DNA of 64,000 bases from Neobacillus cucumis (GCF_023715505.1 NZ_JAMBOH010000001.1:372001-436000), one strand, 5' to 3'; numbered from the stretch's first letter, positions 8,669-17,232 are shown. The notes: generated by a model from the sequence alone, not told the origin. Program-made: numbers and translations.

Positions 8669-9130
8669 TTATTCTGCTTCCTCATCCTTATTCTTATCCA
8701 AGCAGCGGTGACAGATACCATGAAAGGTTAAGCGGTGATCTTTTATTTTAAAGTTCCATCTGCGCTCAACAACGGCTTCTACATCTTCTAGTAAATCCTC
8801 TTGGATTTCATCAACAGCTCCGCATTCAATACATACAAGATGATGGTGAAAATGAGCAGCACCTTCCTGACGAAGATCATATCGTGAGACACCATCACCA
8901 AAATTTATTTTATCGACAACTTTTAATTCAGTTAGCAATTCCAATGTTCGATAAACAGTTGCTAAACCAATCTCAGGCGATTTTTCTTTTACGAGGAGGT
9001 ACACATCTTCCGCACTTAAATGATCCTCTTCATTTTCCAACAAAACTCGAACGGTTGCTTCACGCTGGGGAGTTAATTTATAACTCGCTGAATGCAACTG
9101 TTTCTTAATTCTCTCAATTCTAGTTTCCAT
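8669..9130 (-). CDS. fur: Ferric uptake regulator Fur
   Basis: Fur represses iron-uptake genes when loaded with Fe2+. The 153-residue protein has the winged-helix domain (about 1-85, with LSAEDVYLLVKEKSPEIGLATVYRTLELL) and a dimerisation/metal domain with HFHHHLVCIECG and the C-terminal CHRC pair that makes up the structural zinc site. GGAGGG stands 10 bases before the ATG. It is placed as in B. subtilis, after spoIIM and before yqzK-xerD. A good sigma-A promoter and a PerR-like box lie directly upstream. Confidence 0.95.
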   Translation of the reverse strand: METRIERIKKQLHSASYKLTPQREATVRVLLENEEDHLSAEDVYLLVKEKSPEIGLATVYRTLELLTELKVVDKINFGDGVSRYDLRQEGAAHFHHHLVCIECGAVDEIQEDLLEDVEAVVERRWNFKIKDHRLTFHGICHRCLDKNKDEEAE

Positions 9131-9163
9131 CCTGAAGGCCCTCCCTCGCCACTGTTAGTTTCC

Positions 9164-9191
9164 ATTATAACAGATGGTCAAAGAGATTCAA
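9164..9191 (-). promoter_or_regulatory. Sigma-A promoter of fur
   Basis: The minus strand has TTGAAT (9186-9191), a 16-base spacer and TATAAT (9164-9169) with an upstream TG (TGTTATAAT), that is, an extended -10. The site is about 33 bases before the fur ATG. Confidence 0.75.
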
Positions 9192-9192
9192 A

Positions 9193-9207
9193 ATAAAATT
9201 ATTATAA
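9193..9207 (-). promoter_or_regulatory. Candidate PerR box upstream of fur
   Basis: TTATAATAATTTTAT matches the Per-box core TTATAATNATTATAA at 12 of 14 defined positions and abuts the fur -35. PerR control of fur is known in B. subtilis. The site lies in an AT-rich region, so chance similarity is possible. Confidence 0.4.
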
Positions 9208-9238
9208 ATAAGATACAATAATTAATATTAACTAATAA

Positions 9239-9886
9239 TTATTTTAGTGAAACAGAACTTATGATACTTTTCATTAACCACGGAGACAGATACGCTTCTA
9301 CGCCTGAAGCAGCTGAAATGAATAATACCGCTGCGATTAAGGCAACAATATAACGTTTAAAAAATGGCATAATTGGCTGAGCATATTTCTTCATAAATTG
9401 CCGTTTAATCATCCTCATTGAAAAAATGACTGAGAATGCTGACATCAATATAAACACAGGAATGATAATCAGATTCTGAGGAAGAATGGAGGCAAAGGCT
9501 AACAGAAAGCCTTTCCATCCCATCTGACTAACTAAAAATCCCACTGTAAAACCTACAACCATTCCTTTAAGGAATAAAAGTATTAATATAATAGGAAGGC
9601 CAATAATGGAGATTCCTAGAATCCACATAAGGCCAATAAATTTGCTGTTGTGAAAAAAGCTTTGCAAAAATAAATCGTTGTCCTCTGTTACTGTTCCATC
9701 GGAAACTTGGCCGAAAAATTGCGATAAATAATAGAATAAATCTTCCTTCTGGGTAATGCTCATGCTATTGACGACAATAGCTCCAAAGATTACTCCCATT
9801 AAAAATAAGATAACAATAAATAAAAAGATTGAGGAATGTTCACGAAAATAACTGGCGGCATCTGACTGGTACAATCGTTTTTTCAT
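9239..9886 (-). CDS. spoIIM: Stage II sporulation protein M
   Basis: SpoIIM is the membrane scaffold of the SpoIID-M-P peptidoglycan machine that drives engulfment. The 215-residue protein has about five hydrophobic segments (near 19-41, 84-108, 108-125, 133-155 and 178-195) with short loops, and the family pattern QFFGQVSDG and FFHNSKFIGLMWILG. GGAGG stands about 9 bases before the ATG. It is a single gene between endoQ/yqxK and fur with a sigma-E-like promoter. Confidence 0.95.
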   Translation of the reverse strand: MKKRLYQSDAASYFREHSSIFLFIVILFLMGVIFGAIVVNSMSITQKEDLFYYLSQFFGQVSDGTVTEDNDLFLQSFFHNSKFIGLMWILGISIIGLPIILILLFLKGMVVGFTVGFLVSQMGWKGFLLAFASILPQNLIIIPVFILMSAFSVIFSMRMIKRQFMKKYAQPIMPFFKRYIVALIAAVLFISAASGVEAYLSPWLMKSIISSVSLK

Positions 9887-9923
9887 TTTTAATTTCCTCC
9901 TACTACGAAAGGTCGAATAGTAA

Positions 9924-9951
9924 AGTCTATGCTAGTCTAGTTTTTCTATGA
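9924..9951 (-). promoter_or_regulatory. Candidate sigma-E promoter of spoIIM
   Basis: The minus strand has TCATAGA (9945-9951), a 13-base spacer and CATAGACT (9924-9931). The -10 matches 7 of 8 positions of the sigma-E consensus CATACAHT and the -35 matches 5 of 7. spoIIM is a mother-cell sigma-E gene in B. subtilis. Confidence 0.5.
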
Positions 9952-10005
9952 CGAAAAAAATTTTAGTAGGAATAGAAAAAAGAAAAGTCCTCAACCATGA
10001 AAAAT

Positions 10006-10026
10006 CCCGGCAAACTGGCTGCCGGG
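10006..10026 (-). terminator. Terminator after yqxK/endoQ
   Basis: CCCGGCA and TGCCGGG pair around a 7-base loop, followed on the minus strand by ATTTTTC. It lies 14 bases after the stop of the endonuclease Q-type gene. Confidence 0.8.
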
Positions 10027-10039
10027 TGTGAATTGTATT

Positions 10040-11203
10040 TTAGTCTGCAATTTTCCCATATTTACCGCCGCCTCCGGCTGCAAGAGTTACATTGCCCTCT
10101 CTTGCTTTCATAATGAGCTCAGCAATTTTAGCAGGTACCACTTCTGTTAAAGCGTCGTATGGAACTTCATGTAAAATAGCCATTTCACTGCCAAAATGAT
10201 TAACCAGCTTCTCTAACATTCGCGGCCCTAATCCAGGAATAAACTCAAGCGGCACTTGATGTACATATGGCGGGCGCCCGGGGGGGCTAGTATCCGCTGT
10301 CTTTAACTCTAGAATTCGATCTGCTACACCTTTAATAACTTTATTTTTTCCGCATTGATCACATAGTTGATCATCATGGTTTAACGGGTTTAGACATTCC
10401 GCACAAACAGTTTTATGATATTTACCCAATAATGGGTCAAGACCATAATTGGCAATGATATGGCGGCCGCCTTCCCCTTTTAACGCTTTTTGCAATTCTA
10501 AAAATGTTGGCTCTTTCATAGCCATCACTTGATATTCTCGTGCGATTTTTGCTAGGGAGTGGGCATCGGAGTTGGTTACAAATGTATATTTGTGAAGCTC
10601 TCCTAATTGGTCTGCCATGTGTGTGTCTGAGCTTAGCCCTAGTTCAATCCCATCAATTAAATCCGGATTTAAAACCTCTGTCAGCGATTTATTAACCCCT
10701 TTACCATATAAACTTTTGAATGGTGTAAACACATGGGCTGGAATGAAAATGCCCCCTAAATCTTTGACCTTTTTCTGTAACACCAGACCTGTTACATAAA
10801 TCCGTTGAGAACTCAGTTGAATATTTTTCAAATGGCCCGAAAGCCACGAAGAAAACTCCCGCATAATCGTAAGATTTGGAAAAAACATAAGCAAATGAAT
10901 GGGACCATTTGATTGTTCATCATATATTTCCAGTTCAGAGCCTGGAATAACGGTTAAATCGCCAAAAATTAACCCACCGTCTTGATGTTCGCATATTTCC
11001 CCGCTTTGTATAAGGCTTTCCATTTCCAAAATGACTTCGGGTGAATGACTGTCAATGATTCCTACCATATTCAGTCCCTTTTCATGCCGGGCATGTTCAA
11101 TAATATTGGTAAATGTCAGTGATTTAGCACCCGTGATTTTAACCGGCTTACCTGTCCAGGTCCGGCCAATATGAATGTGTAAATCTACATAATAGCGATT
11201 CAT
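10040..11203 (-). CDS. yqxK: Endonuclease Q-type PHP-domain nuclease (YqxK)
   Basis: The 387-residue product has the architecture of endonuclease Q, which nicks DNA 5' of deaminated bases (uracil, hypoxanthine). An N-terminal PHP metallohydrolase domain shows DLHIHIGRT near residue 7, DSHSPE near 51 and NSDAHSL near 216. A four-cysteine zinc finger (CAECLNPL and CDQCG) lies near residues 272-290. The C-terminal helix-hairpin-helix begins at FIPGLGPRMLEKL near 325. The gene overlaps nudF by ATGA and has only a weak ribosome site, so it is probably translated by coupling. Both neighbours would handle damaged or modified nucleotides. Enzyme activity is inferred from family, not shown here. Confidence 0.85.
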   Translation of the reverse strand: MNRYYVDLHIHIGRTWTGKPVKITGAKSLTFTNIIEHARHEKGLNMVGIIDSHSPEVILEMESLIQSGEICEHQDGGLIFGDLTVIPGSELEIYDEQSNGPIHLLMFFPNLTIMREFSSWLSGHLKNIQLSSQRIYVTGLVLQKKVKDLGGIFIPAHVFTPFKSLYGKGVNKSLTEVLNPDLIDGIELGLSSDTHMADQLGELHKYTFVTNSDAHSLAKIAREYQVMAMKEPTFLELQKALKGEGGRHIIANYGLDPLLGKYHKTVCAECLNPLNHDDQLCDQCGKNKVIKGVADRILELKTADTSPPGRPPYVHQVPLEFIPGLGPRMLEKLVNHFGSEMAILHEVPYDALTEVVPAKIAELIMKAREGNVTLAAGGGGKYGKIAD

Positions 11204-11754
11204 TTATGTTTCAACGCCTCTTGTAATTGTAAGTACTGAACAGCGAATATTGTTTTTGCATCAAAAATCTTTTGTTCTTTTACATATTTTAATGCTTCTT
11301 CAAGAGTTAATTCTTCAAGATTAACAAACTCATCTTCGTCAAGACCTGCCGCATCCTCTTTTTTTGTCAGCCCTTTTGCTACATACACATGGACAATTTC
11401 ATCTGCAAAACCCGGGGATGTATAGAAAGATGTTAATAGTTCCAAACTGCTGCACTCATAGCCAGTTTCTTCCTCTAATTCTCTCCGCGCACAGATTTCA
11501 GGCTCTTCTCCTTTTTCGAGTTTACCAGCGGGGATTTCCACAATCGTTCTTTCTAATGCTTTCCGATATTGTTCCACCATTACCACTTTATTTTCATCGG
11601 TAACAGCTATAACCGCTACAGCACCCGGGTGTTTGATGATTTCACGCTTTGAATGCTTTCCATTTGGCAGCTCTACATCTTGCAAATGAAGACTGATAAT
11701 CTTCCCTGAAAATATTTCTTCACTCTTAATTGTTTTTTCTGTTAGGTTGTCCAT
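11200..11754 (-). CDS. nudF: ADP-ribose pyrophosphatase (Nudix hydrolase)
   Basis: NudF hydrolyses ADP-ribose to AMP and ribose-5-phosphate. The product is about 184 residues with a complete Nudix box, GKLEKGEEPEICARRELEEE and following TGY, near residues 77-99, in the context EQYRKALERTIVEIPAG typical of ADP-ribose pyrophosphatases. The frame opens with TTG at 11763, but AGGAG directly abuts that codon and is 9 bases from the ATG at 11754, so ATG is used. The stop overlaps the yqxK start. mciZ is divergent upstream, as in B. subtilis. Confidence 0.93.
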   Translation of the reverse strand: MDNLTEKTIKSEEIFSGKIISLHLQDVELPNGKHSKREIIKHPGAVAVIAVTDENKVVMVEQYRKALERTIVEIPAGKLEKGEEPEICARRELEEETGYECSSLELLTSFYTSPGFADEIVHVYVAKGLTKKEDAAGLDEDEFVNLEELTLEEALKYVKEQKIFDAKTIFAVQYLQLQEALKHK

Positions 11755-11791
11755 TACCGTCAACTCCTGTTCTATTCCGTAAAGACATACG

Positions 11792-11799
11792 CATACATT
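11792..11799 (+). promoter_or_regulatory. Candidate sigma-E -10 element for mciZ
   Basis: CATACATT matches the sigma-E -10 consensus at all 8 positions and lies about 31 bases before the mciZ start. The -35 region is a poor match. mciZ is sigma-E dependent in B. subtilis. Confidence 0.4.
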
Positions 11800-11829
11800 T
11801 TACCATACTTTAATTGGGGGAGTTAGGTA

Positions 11830-11964
11830 ATGAAAGTCTATATCCATGAGCAAGGAATTATTCTTGTCGGCAAGACCTGGGAAATTCTGCAGAAGTTAAA
11901 GGAATATAACAAGGATTATGTATTAGTCAGTGAATGGGTTCAGGATATTTCACAAAAAAAGTAG
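11830..11964 (+). CDS. mciZ: MciZ, mother-cell inhibitor of FtsZ
   Basis: This 44-residue frame encodes MKVYIHEQGIILVGKTWEIL then QKLKEYNKDYVLVSEWVQDI. The pattern KGIxLVGKxWEIxxKLKEYxxxYxxVxxW is the MciZ signature (B. subtilis MciZ is 40 residues). MciZ caps the minus end of FtsZ filaments and blocks Z-ring assembly in the mother cell after polar division. GGGGGAG precedes the ATG by 7 bases. The position, divergent from nudF, is conserved. The gene is easily missed by standard length cut-offs. Identification rests on sequence similarity from memory and on position. Confidence 0.88.
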   Translation: MKVYIHEQGIILVGKTWEILQKLKEYNKDYVLVSEWVQDISQKK

Positions 11965-12027
11965 CTTCGATTTGTAGTCTGCCCTTTTCTTTAATAAAAT
12001 AGTAGAGAAAGGACAGGGGGGCTACTT

Positions 12028-12939
12028 TTGAAAAAAAGAAAACTAGGTCATTCAGATTTGTATGTTACGGAATTGGGGCTCGGCTGTATGTCCATCGGCA
12101 CAGAGGAAAAAGCAGCCAGAAAGATTATCGAGGCGGCACTTGAAGAAGGGATTAATTATTTTGATACCGCTGATCTCTATGATTTTGGTGAAAATGAAAG
12201 AATTGTCGGCCAGGCTTTAAAACCTGTCCGTGAGCAGGTCGTTCTTGCAACAAAGGTAGGAAACCGCCCGAACTGGGATCAAACTGGCTGGACCTGGGAT
12301 CCATCTAAAGCTTATATTAAGGAAGAAGTAAAAAACAGTTTAAAGCGTCTAGGAACTGACTATATCGATTTATATCAACTACATGGCGGTACAATTGAAG
12401 ACCCCATTGAAGAAACCATTGAAGCTTTTGAAGAATTAAAAGCAGAAGGATTTATTCGCTGCTATGGCATCTCATCTATTCGACCTAATGTCATCCGCGA
12501 ATATATAAAAAAATCTAGTATCGTGTCGGTTATGATGCAATACAGCATATTAGACCGACGACCAGAAGAAGAAACTTTACCACTTTTACATGAACATGGG
12601 ATAAGCGTTGTGACACGCGGGCCGCTTGCTAAAGGGCTGTTAAGCGACAAGCTGCTAAGCAAGGCAACCGAAAAAGGCTATCTGGATTACAGTTACGAAG
12701 ACTTATCAGAAATTTTGCCTAGTTTAAAAGAAAAAGTCGCTTCTGCTCGGTCATTTACAGAGGTCGCTCTACAATATAATTTGGCAAACCCTGCCGTGGC
12801 TTCGGTTGTTGTTGGAGCGAGCAACCCAGAACAGATTAGGAGTAATTCTGCTGCGATAAGTAGTAACCCTCTGACCAAAGAGGAAGTATTGTTCATTAAA
12901 GAGGTTACAAAGCCTAGTGTTTATAGGGAACACAGATAA
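12028..12939 (+). CDS. yqkF: Aldo/keto reductase YqkF
   Basis: This NADPH-dependent oxidoreductase of 303 residues has the AKR barrel. The catalytic tetrad is visible: Asp in NYFDTADLYDFG (near 47), Tyr in the same motif (near 52), Lys in VLATKVG (near 76) and His in LYQLHGG (near 113). The cofactor-binding C-terminus includes GASNPEQIRSN. The start is TTG, with AGGGGG 8 bases upstream. It is convergent with yqkE, the same neighbour as in B. subtilis. The physiological substrate is unknown. Confidence 0.92.
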   Translation: MKKRKLGHSDLYVTELGLGCMSIGTEEKAARKIIEAALEEGINYFDTADLYDFGENERIVGQALKPVREQVVLATKVGNRPNWDQTGWTWDPSKAYIKEEVKNSLKRLGTDYIDLYQLHGGTIEDPIEETIEAFEELKAEGFIRCYGISSIRPNVIREYIKKSSIVSVMMQYSILDRRPEEETLPLLHEHGISVVTRGPLAKGLLSDKLLSKATEKGYLDYSYEDLSEILPSLKEKVASARSFTEVALQYNLANPAVASVVVGASNPEQIRSNSAAISSNPLTKEEVLFIKEVTKPSVYREHR

Positions 12940-12942
12940 ACA

Positions 12943-12961
12943 GGGGAGCTTTCGCTCTCCC
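12943..12961. terminator. Shared hairpin between yqkF and yqkE
   Basis: GGGAG and CTCCC pair around an 8-base loop between the convergent stops, so it could end both transcripts. The stem is short and the T-runs are poor. Confidence 0.45.
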
Positions 12962-12963
12962 GT

Positions 12964-13218
12964 CTATTTAAATTCCTTCCAGTTCATACCACTTTCGTTT
13001 AGTAGTTCCTCAAATGATTTGTTCTTTTCTTTTAATCTTCGTTCTTCCCGTTTCCGTTGTTCTTCCTCTGCTTTTTTTCTATCTTCTTCAGCCTTTAACT
13101 GATCTTGCTGCTCTTTAAGCTGCTTCATTAAGTCCGGATTAATCCAATCTTTGAGTGTTACTGCGGTATCTTCCTTTTTTGGTTTAGATTGATTGAGTTG
13201 TCTTTTTAGTTTTTTCAT
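12964..13218 (-). CDS. yqkE: YqkE family protein (DUF3886)
   Basis: This is a very hydrophilic protein of about 84 residues. The middle (residues about 33-66) is a continuous Lys/Glu/Arg-rich coiled coil, ending with the conserved KNKSFEELLNESGMNWKEFK. No membrane segment or enzyme motif is visible and the function is unknown. An ATG at 13233 is in frame, but GGAGG is best spaced for the ATG at 13218. Confidence 0.85.
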   Translation of the reverse strand: MKKLKRQLNQSKPKKEDTAVTLKDWINPDLMKQLKEQQDQLKAEEDRKKAEEEQRKREERRLKEKNKSFEELLNESGMNWKEFK

Positions 13219-13288
13219 TCTAAACTCCTCCATAATTAAAATCCTATTCTATTATACCACTTCACAAAAACACACATTGTATAAAAAA

Positions 13289-13310
13289 CAGGCTGAGTTT
13301 TCTCAGCCTG
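13289..13310 (-). terminator. Strong terminator after scoB
   Basis: CAGGCTGAG and CTCAGCCTG form a perfect 9-bp stem with a TTTT loop, followed on the minus strand by TTTTTTAT. It lies 9 bases past the scoB stop. Confidence 0.9.
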
Positions 13311-13319
13311 CTTTGACAA

Positions 13320-13988
13320 TTAATAAGCCTCTAATTTAACATTTTCATCTACCAACAAGACGGCCTCTGTTGAATTAACAACCTCCTCAACTGTATACCC
13401 GCTTGCCACTTCCACAAGTCTTAATCCAGAATCTGTAACATCCATCACCGCACGCTCCGTGATAATTCGATTCACAACCCCTTTTCCGGTTAGCGGCAAT
13501 GTGCATTGTTTTAATATTTTTGATTCGCCTTTTTTATTGACGTGCTCCATAATGACGATGATTTTCCGGGCTCCATGGACTAGGTCCATTGCACCACCCA
13601 TCCCTTTAATCATTTTTCCTGGAATCATCCAGTTGGCTAAATCCCCTTGTTCCGAAACTTCCATCCCGCCGAGAATCGCCAAATTGACATGTCCCCCGCG
13701 AATCATTGCAAACGATTCAGCACTATCAAAATAAGCTGCCCCGCTAATCGCGGTGACGGTCTCTTTCCCAGCATTGATTAAATCAGGGTCCACATCTTCT
13801 TTACGAGGATAAGGGCCTATGCCGAGAAGACCATTTTCTGATTGTAATACCACTTGCTTATTGTCTGAAATATAGTTTGCAACGAGGGTTGGCATACCGA
13901 TACCAAGATTGACATAAAAGCCATTCTCTATTTCCTTTTCTGCTCTAATTGCAATTCTTTCTCTGACGTTGGCTTTATCATTTGCCAT
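13320..13988 (-). CDS. scoB: 3-oxoacid CoA-transferase subunit B
   Basis: ScoB carries the catalytic subunit of succinyl-CoA:3-ketoacid (acetoacetate) CoA-transferase. The 222-residue protein has [14 protein letters not shown] near residue 27, the active-site glutamate in [11 protein letters not shown] near residue 51, and the conserved [19 protein letters not shown]. It follows scoA after 24 bases, so the pair makes the heteromer. With the divergent HMG-CoA lyase it would convert HMG-CoA-derived acetoacetate to acetoacetyl-CoA, the end of leucine breakdown. Confidence 0.93.
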   Translation of the reverse strand: MANDKANVRERIAIRAEKEIENGFYVNLGIGMPTLVANYISDNKQVVLQSENGLLGIGPYPRKEDVDPDLINAGKETVTAISGAAYFDSAESFAMIRGGHVNLAILGGMEVSEQGDLANWMIPGKMIKGMGGAMDLVHGARKIIVIMEHVNKKGESKILKQCTLPLTGKGVVNRIITERAVMDVTDSGLRLVEVASGYTVEEVVNSTEAVLLVDENVKLEAY

Positions 13989-14012
13989 AGCTAGTTGCTC
14001 CCTTCCCCCACT

Positions 14013-14702
14013 TTATTTTTGTACGGTTAATCTTTCAATCCGTTTTTCCTGTTTCCCTTCAATAATTGTTTGAACATAAATACTTGGTGTATGAATAAAA
14101 TTAGGATCTAATTCACCTATTTCGTAAAGCGCTTCCACTTCTGCGATCGTTACTTTTCCAGCTGCTGCAATCATGGGATTAAAGTTTCGGGCTGTTTTGT
14201 GATAAACAAGGTTTCCCATCTTATCGCCTTTCCATGCCCTTACAAGGCTAAAATCAGCTGTCAGCGCCTCTTCTAACAGATATTCACGGCCATTAAACAA
14301 CTTTGTATCTTTCCCCTCGGCAATTGGTGTTCCTACCCCTGCAGGCGTATAAAAGGCTGGAATCCCGGCACCGCCGGCTCGTATTTTTTCTGCCAATGTT
14401 CCTTGAGGGGTTAATTCTACTTCCAGTTCCCCTGTTAGAACCTGTCTCTCAAATTCTTTATTTTCACCAACATAGGAGCCTATCATCTTTTTTATTTGTT
14501 TATTATTTAATAGTAATCCTAAGCCCCATTCATCAATCCCACAGTTATTGGAAATGACGGTTAAATCCTTAACACCTTTTTCAGCTAAGGCTAAAATTAA
14601 ATTTTCTGGGATGCCGCATAAACCAAATCCACCGACCATTAATGTTGCCCCATCCTGGATATCAGCAACCGCCTCCTGGAAGGAAGTACAAATTTTCTTC
14701 AT
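14013..14702 (-). CDS. scoA: 3-oxoacid CoA-transferase subunit A
   Basis: ScoA is the CoA-binding subunit, 229 residues, with the family signature [13 protein letters not shown] near residues 23-35, [13 protein letters not shown] near 51-63 and the glycine-rich [16 protein letters not shown] near 109-124. It forms an operon with scoB and is divergent from the HMG-CoA lyase gene with a 179-base shared control region in which I could not assign a promoter with confidence. I infer acetoacetate as the substrate from the neighbouring lyase. Confidence 0.93.
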   Translation of the reverse strand: MKKICTSFQEAVADIQDGATLMVGGFGLCGIPENLILALAEKGVKDLTVISNNCGIDEWGLGLLLNNKQIKKMIGSYVGENKEFERQVLTGELEVELTPQGTLAEKIRAGGAGIPAFYTPAGVGTPIAEGKDTKLFNGREYLLEEALTADFSLVRAWKGDKMGNLVYHKTARNFNPMIAAAGKVTIAEVEALYEIGELDPNFIHTPSIYVQTIIEGKQEKRIERLTVQK

Positions 14703-14881
14703 CCTTTTCTCTCTCCCTTTGATTTAGGTTTCAAATTGGCCAAATATTTTTGCTGCCCCTTGACCTTTTATTAATTCTACTTTTCGAAAGAAATTCCTCT
14801 AATTTTGTCAAAATTCCATTAACTGTTGCTTTTCTGAAAATAACACCTCTACAATGAAAGTATGAAGATTGGAGGATGAAA

Positions 14882-15787
14882 ATGATGTTTAATTTACCTA
14901 AAAACGTGACGATCATCGAAGTAGGACCTCGTGATGGGCTTCAAAATGAGAAGTTAATAGTCCCAACTGACATCAAAAAACAATTTATTGCTAATTTGAA
15001 GAGTGCCGGACTAAAGGAAATGGAGCTGACTTCGTTCGTATCACCGAAATGGGTGCCGCAAATGGGAGATGCTCCTGAAATTACAGCCGATTGTCTTGAT
15101 GAGAAAACGCGAAACATCGTTCTCGCCCCTAATCGGAGAGGAGTTGATCGGGTTTACTCGACCGAATGCCAAGCAGTTGCCGTGTTTGTTGGCGTTAGCA
15201 ATACTTTTAATTTAAAAAATATCAATAAAACAACACGGGACAGTATGACGGAATTAAAGCCGATTATTCGTGAATTAAAAGAAAAGAATTATTTTGTCCG
15301 GGCCTGTATTTCTACGGCCTTCTATTGCCCCTACGAAGGAAAAATCGGTGAGAAAAACACCCTAGAGCTTTGCCGTGAATTTGTTCTTGCCGGTGTCGAT
15401 GAATTAAGTGTAGCCGATACGATTGGTATGGCAGCACCTAATGAATCTTTTTCTCTGTTTTCCCAATTAAAAGCTAATTTCCCTGAAATTCTTATTACCG
15501 CCCATTTTCATGATACGCGCAAGCTTGCCCTTGCCAATATTCTAGCTGCCCTCCAAGCAGGAATTGACCGGTTTGACACATCTGCTGGCGGTTTGGGCGG
15601 CTGCCCGTTTGCTCCGGGTGCTGCAGGAAACGCTGCTACCGAGGACGTTGTTTACATGCTTGAAAGAATGGGAATTGCAACAGGTGTTGACCTTGATAAA
15701 TTAATCGCTGCCATTGAAGTTGTCATCCCTTATTTATCAAGAAAAATTGAAACCGGCTATTACCGCCTTCACGCCCATACTGTTTAG
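14882..15787 (+). CDS. mvaB: Hydroxymethylglutaryl-CoA lyase
   Basis: This enzyme cleaves 3-hydroxy-3-methylglutaryl-CoA to acetyl-CoA and acetoacetate. The 301-residue TIM-barrel protein has VGPRDGLQNE near residue 13, the divalent-metal motif TAHFHDTRKLALAN near 205, and the mobile catalytic loop with cysteine in GGLGGCPFAPGAAGNAATED near 237. GGAGG directly abuts the ATG at 14876, so I prefer the ATG at 14882 (6 bases away); the ATG at 14885 is also possible. Placement opposite scoAB supports a leucine-degradation role. Confidence 0.92.
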   Translation: MMFNLPKNVTIIEVGPRDGLQNEKLIVPTDIKKQFIANLKSAGLKEMELTSFVSPKWVPQMGDAPEITADCLDEKTRNIVLAPNRRGVDRVYSTECQAVAVFVGVSNTFNLKNINKTTRDSMTELKPIIRELKEKNYFVRACISTAFYCPYEGKIGEKNTLELCREFVLAGVDELSVADTIGMAAPNESFSLFSQLKANFPEILITAHFHDTRKLALANILAALQAGIDRFDTSAGGLGGCPFAPGAAGNAATEDVVYMLERMGIATGVDLDKLIAAIEVVIPYLSRKIETGYYRLHAHTV

Positions 15788-15862
15788 ATTCTTTTCCTAT
15801 GAATAATCAGTCACCTCATCAACCATCTTAATAATTGAGACTACCATGAAGGGGGACTGAAC

Positions 15863-16003
15863 ATGAGCCAGAAGCGTGAGAAAGGTAACAGTCAAAGCGG
15901 GAAAAACTATGCGGATACAGCTGGCGGCGGCAAACGGATGATTGCTGCTGAAGAGCTTGAAAAAGCCCTTCACCCTACCAAAAGACAAAATTCTGAACAA
16001 TAG
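15863..16003 (+). CDS. Small hydrophilic protein, 46 residues
   Basis: This frame has a strong ribosome site (AAGGGGG, 6 bases before the ATG) and encodes a charged protein starting MSQKREKGNSQSGKNYADTA and containing GGGKRMIAAEELEKALHPTK. No membrane segment or catalytic motif is visible. The composition resembles small Bacillus proteins of the spore or stress type, but I cannot place it in a named family. Translation is inferred from the ribosome site, codon use and start-stop coherence. A 7-bp hairpin (16026-16049) and a terminator (16106-16133) follow. Confidence 0.6.
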   Translation: MSQKREKGNSQSGKNYADTAGGGKRMIAAEELEKALHPTKRQNSEQ

Positions 16004-16105
16004 GAATAGCGGAATCACCTTGAACAGGGGCTTAGACCTACGAGCCCCTTGGTACTGGAGCTGGACAATAGAAAAATAGAAAAGTGGACTCCTAATTTAA
16101 TACCT

Positions 16106-16133
16106 AAAGCCGCGTTTTGGTGTCAGCGGCTTT
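16106..16133 (+). terminator. Terminator before yqkD
   Basis: AAAGCCGC and GCGGCTTT form an 8-bp stem with a 12-base loop, followed by TT then C on the plus strand. It closes the mvaB / small-protein transcript and separates it from yqkD. A weaker stem, AGGGGCT (16026-16032) with AGCCCCT (16043-16049), sits earlier without a T-run. Confidence 0.8.
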
Positions 16134-16225
16134 TTCTATGTTAAAATTAAATCTGTTAATTTATGGGCACTGTATAGTTTTTTACATATTTTAACACTAT
16201 CTTTATTCCTGTGGGAGGTGCCAAT

Positions 16226-17146
16226 ATGAAAAAGGCATTCCGGGCTTTGTTTGTTTTGTTGTTTTTCTGGGTATCTCTCGGTTTGTATTTTACAAACCGT
16301 CTGATGTATATGAAAAAGAAGGACGAGGAATTAATTTTAAGGCGGGAAAAGGAAGCTGGAAGATATAATCCCAAAGAATTTGAGTCACTTCCAAAGCGTG
16401 ATGTCGACATTCCCTCTCCATTTGGATATACGATTAAAGCACTGCTTGTTGAACCGCACGATACGAATCGTTATGTGATTATTTCCCATGGTGTAACGGA
16501 GACCAAAATTAACTCGATTAAATATGCAAACCTTTTCTTAGAGCGCGGCTTTAACACCTTAATATACGACCACCGCCGCCACGGTGAATCGGGTGGAAAA
16601 ACAACTAGTTTTGGCCACTATGAAAAGTTCGATTTAAAAACCGTTGTGGATTGGCTAAAAACAGAGATAGGCCCTCGCCTTGAACTTGGAATTCACGGTG
16701 AATCCATGGGTGCGGCAACAGTGCTTTTGTATGCCGGACTATTAGAGGATGGGGCAGATTTTTACATTGTTGATTGTCCATTTTCTGATTTCAAGGATCA
16801 GCTTGCCTATCTTATAAAAAAAGACTTTAAAATCATCCCGGGCCTCTTGCTGCCAATTGGGGATGCATTTTTACGCCTGCGCGACAAATATTCGATACGG
16901 CATGTTTCTCCGATTGCGGTGATTGAAAATATTAAACACCCCGTATTGTTTATCCATAGTAAAAAAGATGATTTTATTTTGCCTTCTATGTCAAAAGATT
17001 TATTTGAGCAAAAAAAAGGTCCAAAAATGCTTTATATTGCGGAAAATGGACGTCATGCCCAGTCTTTCAATGAAAATCGCGCGGATTATGAACGTGCAAT
17101 TGATGAATTTTTGCAAAAATATGTTGACCATGCACTTCCAAGTTAA
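16226..17146 (+). CDS. yqkD: Alpha/beta hydrolase YqkD
   Basis: This 306-residue protein begins with an uncleaved signal anchor (residues 5-25, hydrophobic), so the catalytic domain likely faces outside. The alpha/beta hydrolase fold shows VIISHGVTE (oxyanion hole), the nucleophile elbow GIHGESMGAATV with Ser near 161, an acid candidate in HSKKDDFILP near 255 and the catalytic His in ENGRHAQS near 282. GGAGGTG precedes the ATG by 5 bases; an in-frame GTG at 16211 is ignored. It resembles B. subtilis YqkD. The substrate is unknown. Confidence 0.88.
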   Translation: MKKAFRALFVLLFFWVSLGLYFTNRLMYMKKKDEELILRREKEAGRYNPKEFESLPKRDVDIPSPFGYTIKALLVEPHDTNRYVIISHGVTETKINSIKYANLFLERGFNTLIYDHRRHGESGGKTTSFGHYEKFDLKTVVDWLKTEIGPRLELGIHGESMGAATVLLYAGLLEDGADFYIVDCPFSDFKDQLAYLIKKDFKIIPGLLLPIGDAFLRLRDKYSIRHVSPIAVIENIKHPVLFIHSKKDDFILPSMSKDLFEQKKGPKMLYIAENGRHAQSFNENRADYERAIDEFLQKYVDHALPS

Positions 17147-17232
17147 AACTTCTGACTATATTCTGGTTGCCTTTCCTTGTAATTCCATTTATTCTCATTG
17201 TTAAGGCGACATTTTTATAAGGGGTGTTTAAC

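Noticed and set aside
14725..14760. Sigma-L promoter between scoA and mvaB
   Set aside because: TTGGCC and TTTGC occur, but the GG to GC distance is 12 bases rather than 10, so it does not fit a -24/-12 promoter.
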